From a bacterium (lineage in GTDB: Bacteria; Vulcanimicrobiota; Xenobia; Xenobiales; Xenobiaceae): DNA of 12,342 nucleotides. The stretch is from NCBI GenBank assembly GCA_017444045.1, contig JAFSXO010000074.1:1-12342 (forward strand), given 5' to 3'. Position 1 is the first letter of the stretch, and every line of letters starts with the position of its first letter. Made by a program: the position numbers and the translations under genes. Below the pieces are notes generated by a model that had not been told where the DNA came from, made no database searches, and worked only from the letters and a program-made list of their open reading frames with translations. Of the stretch, positions 1 through 6,642 are shown piece by piece.

Positions 1-28
1 AGTGCCGGAGCGGAAGCTGGGGCAGCGC
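1..28 (+). repeat. Dispersed hairpin repeat core, copy A
   Basis: This is the first of three copies of a roughly 28-bp sequence. The others are at 1341-1371 on the minus strand and 10651-10678 on the plus strand. It can fold as GCG (10-12) with CGC (26-28), a GAAG bulge, CTG (17-19) with CAG (23-25), and a GGG loop. It matches copy B at 25 of 28 positions. It lies at the window edge, so any longer flanking element on the left is not visible. Confidence 0.6.
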
Positions 29-61
29 ATAATGACATATACAGCACAAACAAGAGTTTGT

Positions 62-122
62 GCACACTATTCTAAACAACATTGACTTCACACGCAATGT
101 TGTTTAGAATAGTGTGCTTTTT
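62..122 (+). terminator. Perfect 23-bp inverted repeat followed by five T
   Basis: Arms 62-84 and 95-117 are complementary at all 23 positions around a 10-nt spacer (85-94). T118-T122 follow. The form fits an intrinsic terminator for a gene left of the window. However, the stem is longer and more AT-rich than usual, and a promoter overlaps it, so an operator or mobile-repeat role is equally possible. Confidence 0.6.
82..110 (+). promoter_or_regulatory. Promoter for the permease, inside the inverted repeat
   Basis: A -35 box TTGACT (82-87) and a -10 box TAGAAT (105-110) are separated by exactly 17 bp, each with five of six consensus bases. Transcription would start near 117. This makes the in-frame TTG codon at 82 an unlikely translation start for the permease, because it would lie upstream of the transcript. 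Confidence 0.6.
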
Positions 123-129
123 AATTACC

Positions 130-1299
130 ATGACTATTTTCCCCCAGCGATTAGACAAATACAGCACCCATATAATAAAAGATAGAGCAGCCGCCATAGC
201 CCATTCGGTGGGCAGCTTTGTCAAGCGCGAGATCACCCTTTGCGTATCGCTGGCTGCGGCCGTGGTCAGCTGCTTTTTCGTGCCGCCCCAGGCCGGTTAC
301 CTAGCCTATTTCGACTGGCGCACCCTGGCTCTGCTTTACTGTCTGATGATAACGGTTTCCGGACTCTGCCAGGCCGGACTGTTCAGCCACATGGCTCACA
401 GCCTGTGCATGCGCACAAAAAGCTCCCGAGCTGTTGGCCTAGTGCTAGTCGCTCTGACGTTCTTCAGCTCCATGCTCATCACCAACGATGTGGCCCTGCT
501 GACCTTTGTACCGTTTACCATAATCGTTTTAAGCCTGGCCAACTGCGAGCGAGAGCTGATCACCATCCTCGTACTGCAGACGGTGGCGGCCAATCTGGGC
601 AGTATGCTCACTCCGGTAGGCAATCCCCAGAACCTTTACCTGCATTCCTTCTATTCGATAAGCAATGCCAGCTTTTTCGCCACCACCCTGCCGGTGTGGC
701 TGGCCTCGCTGGCCTGCCTGGGGGCGCTCATTTTACTCGTGCCCTCGCATCCCATTAATTCCGACCTGGGCAAGAGCCCCCAGCTGCAGAAAAGCAGCCT
801 TCTGTTCTATACATTTCTGTTCGCGGTTTGCTTTTTAGTTATTTTCCGCGTAATCAGCTGGCCTAGCATGATGGCCATTACCCTGGGCGCACTAGCCATA
901 CGCGATCGCAAAATGCTGCTTAATGCCGACTTTATGCTCCTGCTCACCTTTGTGTGCTTCTTTATATTTGCCGGCAATCTAGCGCACATCGAGGCCATAA
1001 ACACCTGGCTGCACCGACTTCTCAGCGGGCATGTTTACGCGGCCGGCCTACTCGCCAGCCAATTCATCAGCAACGTACCCGCAGCCCTGCTGCTGTCGGG
1101 CTTCACCTCAGACTCACAATCGCTGTTGCTGGGAGTCGATATCGGCGGTCTGGGCACACCCATCGCCAGTCTGGCCAGCTTAATCAGCCTGAAATTGTAC
1201 GCAGCTTCCCCTAAAGCCCATGTATGGCGCTTCCTAGTGGTGTTTACTGTCGTCAACTTCGTTTTGCTCGCGCTGCTGTCGCTTATTTTTGCCCGCTAA
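130..1299 (+). CDS. SLC13/ArsB-like ion-transporter permease
   Basis: This is a polytopic inner-membrane transporter of the ion-transporter superfamily (SLC13/CitMHS/ArsB/YbiR-like). The family usually moves di- or tricarboxylates or other anions, and the substrate cannot be read here. The evidence is many hydrophobic segments, the family motif TPVGNPQN in the first half, and SNVPA plus a GGLGTPIASLASLISLKLY-like segment near the C-terminus. From this start it is 389 residues. The start is uncertain. An ATG at 130 follows the predicted transcription start, but no Shine-Dalgarno is visible. GTG at 208 would give a 363-residue protein beginning just before FVKREITLC, where family members commonly begin. 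Starts at 82 or 97 fall inside the promoter. It appears to be a single-gene unit, followed by a stem at 1294-1327. Confidence 0.85.
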   Translation: MTIFPQRLDKYSTHIIKDRAAAIAHSVGSFVKREITLCVSLAAAVVSCFFVPPQAGYLAYFDWRTLALLYCLMITVSGLCQAGLFSHMAHSLCMRTKSSRAVGLVLVALTFFSSMLITNDVALLTFVPFTIIVLSLANCERELITILVLQTVAANLGSMLTPVGNPQNLYLHSFYSISNASFFATTLPVWLASLACLGALILLVPSHPINSDLGKSPQLQKSSLLFYTFLFAVCFLVIFRVISWPSMMAITLGALAIRDRKMLLNADFMLLLTFVCFFIFAGNLAHIEAINTWLHRLLSGHVYAAGLLASQFISNVPAALLLSGFTSDSQSLLLGVDIGGLGTPIASLASLISLKLYAASPKAHVWRFLVVFTVVNFVLLALLSLIFAR

Positions 1300-1330
1300 C
1301 CACTTAGCCAAAGTCACTTAGTTAGCGTTT
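1294..1330 (+). terminator. Possible stem at the end of the permease gene
   Basis: CGCTAAC (1294-1300) pairs perfectly with GTTAGCG (1321-1327) across a 20-nt loop, with TTT following. The left arm includes the permease stop codon. The loop and right arm hold two copies of CACTTAG (1301-1307, 1315-1321). The T run is short, so terminator activity is uncertain. Confidence 0.35.
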
Positions 1331-1340
1331 CGCGAGCATA

Positions 1341-1371
1341 TTCGCGCTGCACCAGCTTCCGCGACGGCACT
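1341..1371 (-). repeat. Dispersed hairpin repeat core, copy B
   Basis: This copy is in reverse orientation to copy A, so copies A and B flank the permease gene as an inverted pair. On the plus strand TCGCG (1342-1346) pairs with CGCGA (1360-1364) and CTG (1347-1349) with CAG (1353-1355), leaving a 4-nt bulge. The outer stem is two base pairs longer than in copy A. Confidence 0.6.
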
Positions 1372-1390
1372 GATCATTGACTAAACAACA

Positions 1391-1419
1391 TTGACAATTT
1401 CAAGAAGGAGTTATATTTT
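1391..1419 (+). promoter_or_regulatory. Promoter of the small protein / EF-G2 operon
   Basis: A perfect TTGACA (1391-1396) is followed by TATTTT at 1414-1419 (17-bp spacing), or by the better hexamer TATATT at 1412-1417 (15-bp spacing). The 15 bp ending in TTGAC (1381-1395) also occur at 72-86, again ending in a -35 box. The predicted transcript has a leader of about 125 nt. Confidence 0.6.
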
Positions 1420-1425
1420 CGAGAT

Positions 1426-1531
1426 AGAAGATTAACTTCTGTTTTTTGCCTGCAGATTAATTTTGTCTGCGGGATGTCGAATCATAGAGTGAATACGAAT
1501 AAGAAATCATCCTAAAATCATAAGATTCGAC
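1426..1531 (+). promoter_or_regulatory. Structured 5' leader before the small gene
   Basis: The leader holds a small stem AGAAG/CTTCT (1426-1430, 1436-1440) followed by G and six T. It also holds GCAGA/TCTGC (1452-1456, 1466-1470) and a perfect 8-bp long-range pairing GTCGAATC (1476-1483) with GATTCGAC (1524-1531). The ribosome binding site GGAGG at 1539-1543 lies just outside this last stem. The first stem with its T run looks like a weak attenuator. I do not recognise a known riboswitch class. Confidence 0.3.
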
Positions 1532-1551
1532 TCAATATGGAGGTAATAATT

Positions 1552-1794
1552 ATGGCACGCAGTTCGCCTAAAAAACCCAGTGCACCAAAATGCCGCGGCT
1601 CCCAAGCTAATATCGAAGGCCGCACTGACATAGCTAAAATCGGTGGACACAAGTGGCTTCGTGAAGCCGCTGTTAAAGCAGGCAAGTTCATCCCCATCGA
1701 ATATCGCGAAGGCTATGTCGCCAAGAATAAGCCTGAAGCCGCTCCCGCTGAAGCGCCCAAGGCTGAAGAAGCCGCTACTGAAAGCGCTGAATAA
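1552..1794 (+). CDS. Small basic protein with acidic Ala/Glu/Pro tail, unknown function
   Basis: I do not recognise this 80-residue protein. ATG at 1552 is chosen because GGAGG at 1539-1543 sits 8 nt upstream. The ATG at 1537 overlaps that Shine-Dalgarno. Residues 1-60 are basic and probably folded, with many Lys/Arg and a stretch reading KIGGHKWLREAAVKAGKF. The last 20 or so residues are Ala, Glu and Pro repeats, strongly acidic and probably disordered. There is one Cys, no signal peptide and no membrane segment, so it is likely cytoplasmic. It ends 35 nt before the EF-G-like gene, shares that gene's promoter and has a strong ribosome site. A translation-linked or nucleic-acid-binding role is inference only. 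Confidence 0.8.
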   Translation: MARSSPKKPSAPKCRGSQANIEGRTDIAKIGGHKWLREAAVKAGKFIPIEYREGYVAKNKPEAAPAEAPKAEEAATESAE

Positions 1795-1829
1795 GCCGGC
1801 TTTGTTTGCCCATTACGGAGGGACCACTA

Positions 1830-3911
1830 GTGAAAATTTATCCCACTGAACAGATCCGCAACGTAGGTATTTTTGGCCACCAAGGTTCCGGAAAAACATC
1901 TTTAACTGAGGCTATGCTTTACGTTGCCGGTCACGTTGACCGCTTAGGCAAAGTCGATGAGGGTCACGCCACCACCGACTTTGATCCCGATGAAATCAGC
2001 AAGAAAATTTCTGTATTCTCGGCCTTAGCTCCCATTGAATGGAAAGATGTCAAAATCAACGTAATCGATACGCCGGGTTTCTTTGATTTCGTTGCTGAAA
2101 ATCTGGCTGCCTTGCGCGTTACCGAAGGGGCTATTTTAGTAGGCGCCGCCAACTCCGGCCTGGAAGTAGGCCTAGAAAAAAACTGGGATTTGTGCGAGAA
2201 GAACAAGAAGATGCGCATCTTGTTTATCAACAAGATGGACAAAGAGAACGCCAACTTCCAGCACTTTATCGATGAGTGCGGCGAAAGACTTAAGGGTGCC
2301 CACGTAGTCCCTCTGCAGATCCCCATCGGCGCTGCCGAGAGCTTTTCCGGCATCATCGACCTTGTCTCCCATAAGGCTTATGAATACGATGCCAAAGGCG
2401 TAGCCAAAGAGATAGCCGTTCCGGCTTCCTGCGCCGACGAAGTAGAGTCCTGGAGAGAAAAGCTGACCGAAGCCGCCGCCGAAGCCAGCGAAGAGCTCAT
2501 GGAGAAATACTTCGAGACCATGGAGCTGAGCGATGAAGAGATCGTCAACGGTCTCCAGACGCGCATTCACTCCGGCGAGCTAGTCCCCGTATTTTGCGGT
2601 TCGTCTGCCACACTGGCGGGCATCTCCACCCTGCTGGACGCCGTCAAGCACTATATCCCCGCTCCTGTTGCGGAGGAAAAAGCCGTTGACGCCAACGATA
2701 AGGAAGTGATGCTCCAGGCCGATGCTAAGGCCCCGGCTGCCGCCCTTATTTTCAAGACCAGCTCCGACCCCTATGTAGGCAAAATCTCCTACATGCGCGT
2801 ATTCAGCGGCACGCTTAAGTCCGATTCAACTCTGTACAACCTGGCCCGCGACTGCGAAGAGAAGCTGGGCAACCTGCTGTGCATGCGCGGCAAGTCTCAG
2901 GAAAAGATCGCCGAGGCTCCCGCTGGCGATATCGTCGCCGTAGGCCGCTTGGGCGCTTCTGCTACTGGCGATACGCTTAGCGAAAACAGCCGCAAGGTCA
3001 GAGTCGAAGGCATCAACATGCCTAAGTCCTTCTATTCCCGGGCCATCAGCGCTAAGTCAAAGGCTGACGAGGATAAGCTGTCCGCCAACCTGCAGCGCGT
3101 TATGCAAGAGGATCCCACGCTCATTCTTAAGCGCGACGAGGAGACTCACCAGACCGTGCTGTCCGGTATCGGCGACATGCAGCTCTCCCTGGTCGTAGAG
3201 CGCCTGAAACGCATGGGCGTTGAGGTAGAGCTTTCCGACGTCAAGATTCCCTACAAAGAGACCATGCGCGGTAAGGTCAGCCACAGCTACCGTCACAAAA
3301 AGCAGGCCGGCGGCCGCGGTCAGTTCGGTGAGGTTCACGTTGAATTTGAAGGTCTGCCCCGCGGTACTGGCTTCGTCTTTGAAGACGCCATCGTGGGCGG
3401 TGTAATCTCCAAGAACTTTATCCCCGCCGTGGAAAAAGGCATAACCAAGACCATGAATGAAGGCGTCCTTTCGGGCAACCCCATGGTCGACGTCAAAGCC
3501 CGTCTGTTCTTCGGTAAGATGCACGACGTAGACTCTTCCGATGCCGCTTTCCAGATGGCCGGTTCCATGTGCTTCAAAGAGGCCGTGCGCATGCCAGAAG
3601 CTAAGCCCGTCATCCTAGAGCCGATAGTCAACGTTGAGGTTATCGTACCCGATGCCTATATGGGCGACGTTATCGGCGACCTTAACTCCAAGCGCGGTAA
3701 GATCCAGGGCATGGATCCCGCCGAAGGCGGCCTCCAGTGCATCAAAGCCCAGGTTCCCCAGTCCGAAATGATGAATTACGCTATCGATTTGCGTTCCATC
3801 ACCCAGGGCCGCGGCGAATTCAATATGGCATTTGATCACTACGAAGATGCGCCCAGAGAAGTTGCGGACAAGATTATCGCCGACTACGAGGCTGCTAAAG
3901 CGGCTAAGTAG
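1830..3911 (+). CDS. EF-G-like translation GTPase (EF-G2 type)
   Basis: This cytoplasmic GTPase of the elongation factor G family has 693 residues, the full family length. GTG at 1830 is the start because GGAGGG (1816-1821) lies 8 nt upstream. A TTG at 1806 in the same frame has no ribosome site. The GTPase motifs are GHQGSGKT (16-23), DTPG (80-83), NKMD (134-137) and CGSSA. Domain IV carries HSYRHKKQAGGRGQFG near residue 490. Domain V begins around LEPIVNVEV near 593. GSGKTSL in place of the canonical DAGKTTT, SKKISV where EF-G has the RGITI switch, and the YRHKKQ segment place it with the paralogous EF-G2 group. In other bacteria these paralogues are accessory factors, some with weak ribosome-dependent GTPase activity. 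The cell's main fusA is therefore expected elsewhere. Confidence 0.92.
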   Translation: MKIYPTEQIRNVGIFGHQGSGKTSLTEAMLYVAGHVDRLGKVDEGHATTDFDPDEISKKISVFSALAPIEWKDVKINVIDTPGFFDFVAENLAALRVTEGAILVGAANSGLEVGLEKNWDLCEKNKKMRILFINKMDKENANFQHFIDECGERLKGAHVVPLQIPIGAAESFSGIIDLVSHKAYEYDAKGVAKEIAVPASCADEVESWREKLTEAAAEASEELMEKYFETMELSDEEIVNGLQTRIHSGELVPVFCGSSATLAGISTLLDAVKHYIPAPVAEEKAVDANDKEVMLQADAKAPAAALIFKTSSDPYVGKISYMRVFSGTLKSDSTLYNLARDCEEKLGNLLCMRGKSQEKIAEAPAGDIVAVGRLGASATGDTLSENSRKVRVEGINMPKSFYSRAISAKSKADEDKLSANLQRVMQEDPTLILKRDEETHQTVLSGIGDMQLSLVVERLKRMGVEVELSDVKIPYKETMRGKVSHSYRHKKQAGGRGQFGEVHVEFEGLPRGTGFVFEDAIVGGVISKNFIPAVEKGITKTMNEGVLSGNPMVDVKARLFFGKMHDVDSSDAAFQMAGSMCFKEAVRMPEAKPVILEPIVNVEVIVPDAYMGDVIGDLNSKRGKIQGMDPAEGGLQCIKAQVPQSEMMNYAIDLRSITQGRGEFNMAFDHYEDAPREVADKIIADYEAAKAAK

Positions 3912-4030
3912 CTTAGGCTTAAGCTAAGCTAAGCTTACTGCGCCGTTTAATACAGACGGCGCAGTAAGCCATATACGCTGCAAATCGGGAAGCCGATCTG
4001 CAGCCTAGATCAGAATTATCAATTCTTTTA
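3911..4030 (+). other. Run of consecutive hairpins after EF-G2
   Basis: Four dyads lie in a row. GCTTAG/CTAAGC is at 3911-3929. A perfect 14-bp stem is at 3933-3946 with 3956-3969, with a 9-nt loop. Next is a stem of 6 and 5 bp with one mismatch at 3977-4004, closed by a GAAG loop. The last is AGAATT/AATTCT (4012-4017, 4021-4026) followed by TTTT. The last one has the U tract of an intrinsic terminator, but the strongest stem has none. No promoter for the next gene is obvious here, so partial read-through is possible. Confidence 0.55.
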
Positions 4031-4054
4031 GCGCAAAACGCACTTAAGGAGGCA

Positions 4055-5611
4055 ATGGTGAAGTACTCCCTAGGACTTACTGCCGTTACTATGATCGCCC
4101 TTTCCGGGCTGTATTTTGCGGGCTGCTCCGATGCCGGAAGCGGTATGGGCATCCTAGACCCCTACGAGACTGGGTCACCTGTGCCGGTAGGTCCTGGCGG
4201 CGGCACGGCCACGCCAACACCTACGGCCTCTCCTACCCAAGCCATCGGCCAAGAGCTGTTTCAGGATCAGCTGACCAACCCCATCTGCATAGAGTCTTTG
4301 CCTTCTATGGCCAATTTAGACAGCTACACTATGCAGACCAACTATTGGGTTCTGCAGTATGATAAAGCTGGCGGCGCTGAGACTAAGCTGGTTAGGATTG
4401 CTGCGGACACCGAAAAGGGCAAATCTGATTCGGACAACAAATCTCCCCATACCATGAGTATCATCGATGTCGATACCAACCAGGAGATTATACTTACCGA
4501 TGCAGTTTGCATGAAGAGTGTCTCCAATCCCGACATCAAAGAATTTAAAGACAAATCCCGCGAAGTCTTTGCCCTTCAGTATAACCCCACCAACAGCTAT
4601 CTTGTAGTTTCCGACTGCGTAAAAACCACCGGAAACGGACGTATCATTATGATTAATCCGCACGAGCAGGATGGCAAAAACGACAGAGTTTACGCCAAAG
4701 TTTTGTATGATACCGCTAAGCATCCCGTCGCTATAGCTGTAGACAATAAGTATATCTGGTGGGGAGAGTGCAAAATCGACGCATCCGTTATGCGTATGGA
4801 TTACGCCACCAATCCCGACACTATTAACGATTATGCATGGCGTACCAAAGTGTATACCGCTGGACTGCAGTATCCCTCTAACATTCTGTCAGACGGTTCC
4901 AATGTATATGTGGCAGACACCGGCGGCAACCGCGTGTTCATCGGGCGATGCTTTAACCAGGAAAGAGAGCAGGAAAAGAGCACCGCTCAGGTGTGCCAAT
5001 ACGCGACCGATGCCAACAATGGCTACTATCTGCTAGAGGCTGGCTTCAATCAGCCTTATGCTCTCGCTATCATGAGGAATGGCAAGCTGCTGATAGCTGA
5101 CGGCTGCTCCAATCCTATGTTTGACAGCGGTATAACGCCCATCGGCACCAATTCTGGATGCCTGTATGTCTGGGACACCAAGGGTATGCAGGAGCGTCAG
5201 GCCGACGAGAAGCTGGATCTGAATGTAACCAAGCTATATGAAGGCCTGAACAACCCCATGATGCTGGGAATTACCTACGACGCTACTACCGACTATACTT
5301 CAAAGTATGCCCAGTACGCCGACCTAATCATTCCTCAGTACAGCACGATTAAAAATTCCAGCAACATAACTATAATGCGCGTGAATCTGGCGTATCGCAA
5401 GTCCAAGCTCGTTAAGAGCAAGAACTTCCTGATGGCTGATAAGACCACGTGGGTATACCTCTTATCGCAGTACTTCTCAAGCGATGACACTCCGGCCAGC
5501 GTGCCTGAGGACAACGACGAGGACATCAATATGCTCTTCAACGAAGGCATTTTGGAGCCCGTCAACTATACCGCTACCATCCAAACCTACAATGAGGACC
5601 ATCCGTTTTAA
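4055..5611 (+). CDS. Lipoprotein with NHL/beta-propeller-like repeats
   Basis: This is a predicted exported, lipid-anchored protein of 518 residues with no recognised name. AAGGAGG (4046-4052) precedes ATG 4055 by 2 nt and GTG 4058 by 5 nt. Spacing favours GTG, and the products differ by one residue. A hydrophobic signal ends in YFAGC, with Cys24 as the likely acylated residue (Phe at -3 is a little atypical). A flexible Gly/Pro/Thr linker follows (about 40-65). The body has repeated beta-strand units resembling NHL blades, such as YPSNILSDGSNVYVADTGGN and QPYALAIMRNGKLLIADG. Eight Cys remain after the lipid Cys, all in the first two thirds, which suggests disulfides and an extracytoplasmic site. 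The gene stands alone and ends at a strong terminator. A binding or scaffold role is inferred from the fold only. Confidence 0.85.
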   Translation: MVKYSLGLTAVTMIALSGLYFAGCSDAGSGMGILDPYETGSPVPVGPGGGTATPTPTASPTQAIGQELFQDQLTNPICIESLPSMANLDSYTMQTNYWVLQYDKAGGAETKLVRIAADTEKGKSDSDNKSPHTMSIIDVDTNQEIILTDAVCMKSVSNPDIKEFKDKSREVFALQYNPTNSYLVVSDCVKTTGNGRIIMINPHEQDGKNDRVYAKVLYDTAKHPVAIAVDNKYIWWGECKIDASVMRMDYATNPDTINDYAWRTKVYTAGLQYPSNILSDGSNVYVADTGGNRVFIGRCFNQEREQEKSTAQVCQYATDANNGYYLLEAGFNQPYALAIMRNGKLLIADGCSNPMFDSGITPIGTNSGCLYVWDTKGMQERQADEKLDLNVTKLYEGLNNPMMLGITYDATTDYTSKYAQYADLIIPQYSTIKNSSNITIMRVNLAYRKSKLVKSKNFLMADKTTWVYLLSQYFSSDDTPASVPEDNDEDINMLFNEGILEPVNYTATIQTYNEDHPF

Positions 5612-5651
5612 TTGACGACAAAGCTGATAGCTGGATGTAGCTAGCGCGAAG

Positions 5652-5693
5652 CATAAAGGAGACAGTGAATATTCAGTGTCTCCTTTATGTTTT
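5652..5693 (+). terminator. Strong intrinsic terminator after the lipoprotein gene
   Basis: Arms 5652-5664 and 5677-5689 form a perfect 13-bp stem. The interior is a G-G mismatch around the self-complementary TGAATATTCA, so the whole 38 bp is nearly a palindrome. TTTT follows. The remaining 147 bp up to the next gene hold GCATATATGC (5697-5706), a 9-bp direct repeat TATCCAGCG (5716-5724, 5775-5783), and AGCGTTT/AAACGCT (5787-5793, 5816-5822). I see no clear promoter there. Confidence 0.85.
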
Positions 5694-5840
5694 AAAGCAT
5701 ATATGCCGGGCATAATATCCAGCGTGAATAAACAAGCTCGGTCTTTGAGATAATGAAACCGGGCAGACAGCCAGTATCCAGCGATCAGCGTTTTGCAAGA
5801 TTAGCAGGGAATACTAAACGCTAAAAGAAGCTAATAATTT

Positions 5841-6557
5841 ATGAATTTGCGTAGAATAATCATTTCGGCAGTTTTATTTGTAGTGACAGTGTTGGTAGTC
5901 AACTATTACCTGGCTCCCAAAACCGCCCCCAAAACCGATCTTTCCGATAATGCCAGCCGTCAGCTGTTCTCCAAGAATCTGAGCAAACGGCTAGATCGCG
6001 GACAGTTGGTAGTTGTAGACAAGGACAAGAGCGACAAATACATTCAGGAGGACTTTACCACCTACGATCTGGGCAAGGCCTACGCCTTCGCCCGCTACAA
6101 GAGCGAGGTCCTCCAGCAGCCGCTGTTTGTCGAAAGCAAAAAGACCTTTAAGACTTCCGACAGCGTGGCCAGCGTAGACCCCGAAGATCGCCGGGCCTGG
6201 CAGGAGCTGGTGCTTTTAGAGATTCAGCTTAAAGATGCCTACGCTATCGCCCACCCCAAAGACATTACCGGATACAGCGAACAAAAAGCCCTCGATCCCA
6301 AGCGCACCCCGGCGGCTATGCTCAAATTCATCGATGCGCACCCTAAGACCCACATCGTAGCCACAGCTCTGGCCCACATAGAGTACTGCTACTGCATCGC
6401 CCAAAACAACATAGCGCAGGCTATAACGACCTACGATCAGCTCGAGAAAAAATACGGTGCCCTTCAGGGCGAAGACCGCCCCGAGTACCTGTTAAAGCTG
6501 CTGCCCGAATACCGCGATCGCGCCCAGAAATTCCGCGAGAATAAGCTAAAAGGGTAA
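5841..6557 (+). CDS. Single-pass membrane protein of unknown function
   Basis: This is a 238-residue protein I do not recognise. ATG at 5841 has only a weak AGAAG ribosome site about 12 nt upstream. Residues 2-5 are basic and 5-25 form one hydrophobic helix, without a signal-peptidase site or lipobox. It is therefore probably an N-terminally anchored protein with its bulk outside the cytoplasm. The soluble part is mixed-charge and helical. Around residues 170-215, helix pairs such as ALAHIEYCYCIAQNNIAQAI followed by TYDQLEKKYG resemble one or two TPR units, which would suggest a protein-contact role. It is flanked by terminators on both sides and so is monocistronic. Base use is like its upstream neighbours. 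Confidence 0.8.
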   Translation: MNLRRIIISAVLFVVTVLVVNYYLAPKTAPKTDLSDNASRQLFSKNLSKRLDRGQLVVVDKDKSDKYIQEDFTTYDLGKAYAFARYKSEVLQQPLFVESKKTFKTSDSVASVDPEDRRAWQELVLLEIQLKDAYAIAHPKDITGYSEQKALDPKRTPAAMLKFIDAHPKTHIVATALAHIEYCYCIAQNNIAQAITTYDQLEKKYGALQGEDRPEYLLKLLPEYRDRAQKFRENKLKG

Positions 6558-6576
6558 ACACAAAGGGCAATTAATT

Positions 6577-6613
6577 AAAACGAGCGCCAGGCTTTCGCTG
6601 GGCGCTCGTTTTA
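6577..6613. terminator. Bidirectional terminator between convergent genes
   Basis: AAAACGAGCGCC (6577-6588) pairs perfectly with GGCGCTCGTTTT (6601-6612) across a 12-nt loop. The A run on one side and T run on the other give a U tract in both directions. It sits between the membrane-protein gene (+) and the helix-turn-helix gene (-). Confidence 0.88.
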
Positions 6614-6642
6614 TTACAGCGCATAAATACAATGCAACGAGC

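Noticed and set aside
240..758. A 172-codon plus-strand frame inside the permease
   Set aside because: It is a frame-shifted shadow of the permease, which has clear family motifs. The shadow is Arg/His/Pro-rich with no recognisable domain.
1806..1829. An upstream TTG start for the EF-G2 gene
   Set aside because: The GGAGGG ribosome site lies downstream of it and 8 nt before GTG 1830, and the extra eight residues are not part of the family N-terminus.
2172..2570. A 132-codon minus-strand frame inside the EF-G2 gene
   Set aside because: It is antisense to an intact GTPase gene, with no ribosome site or domain.
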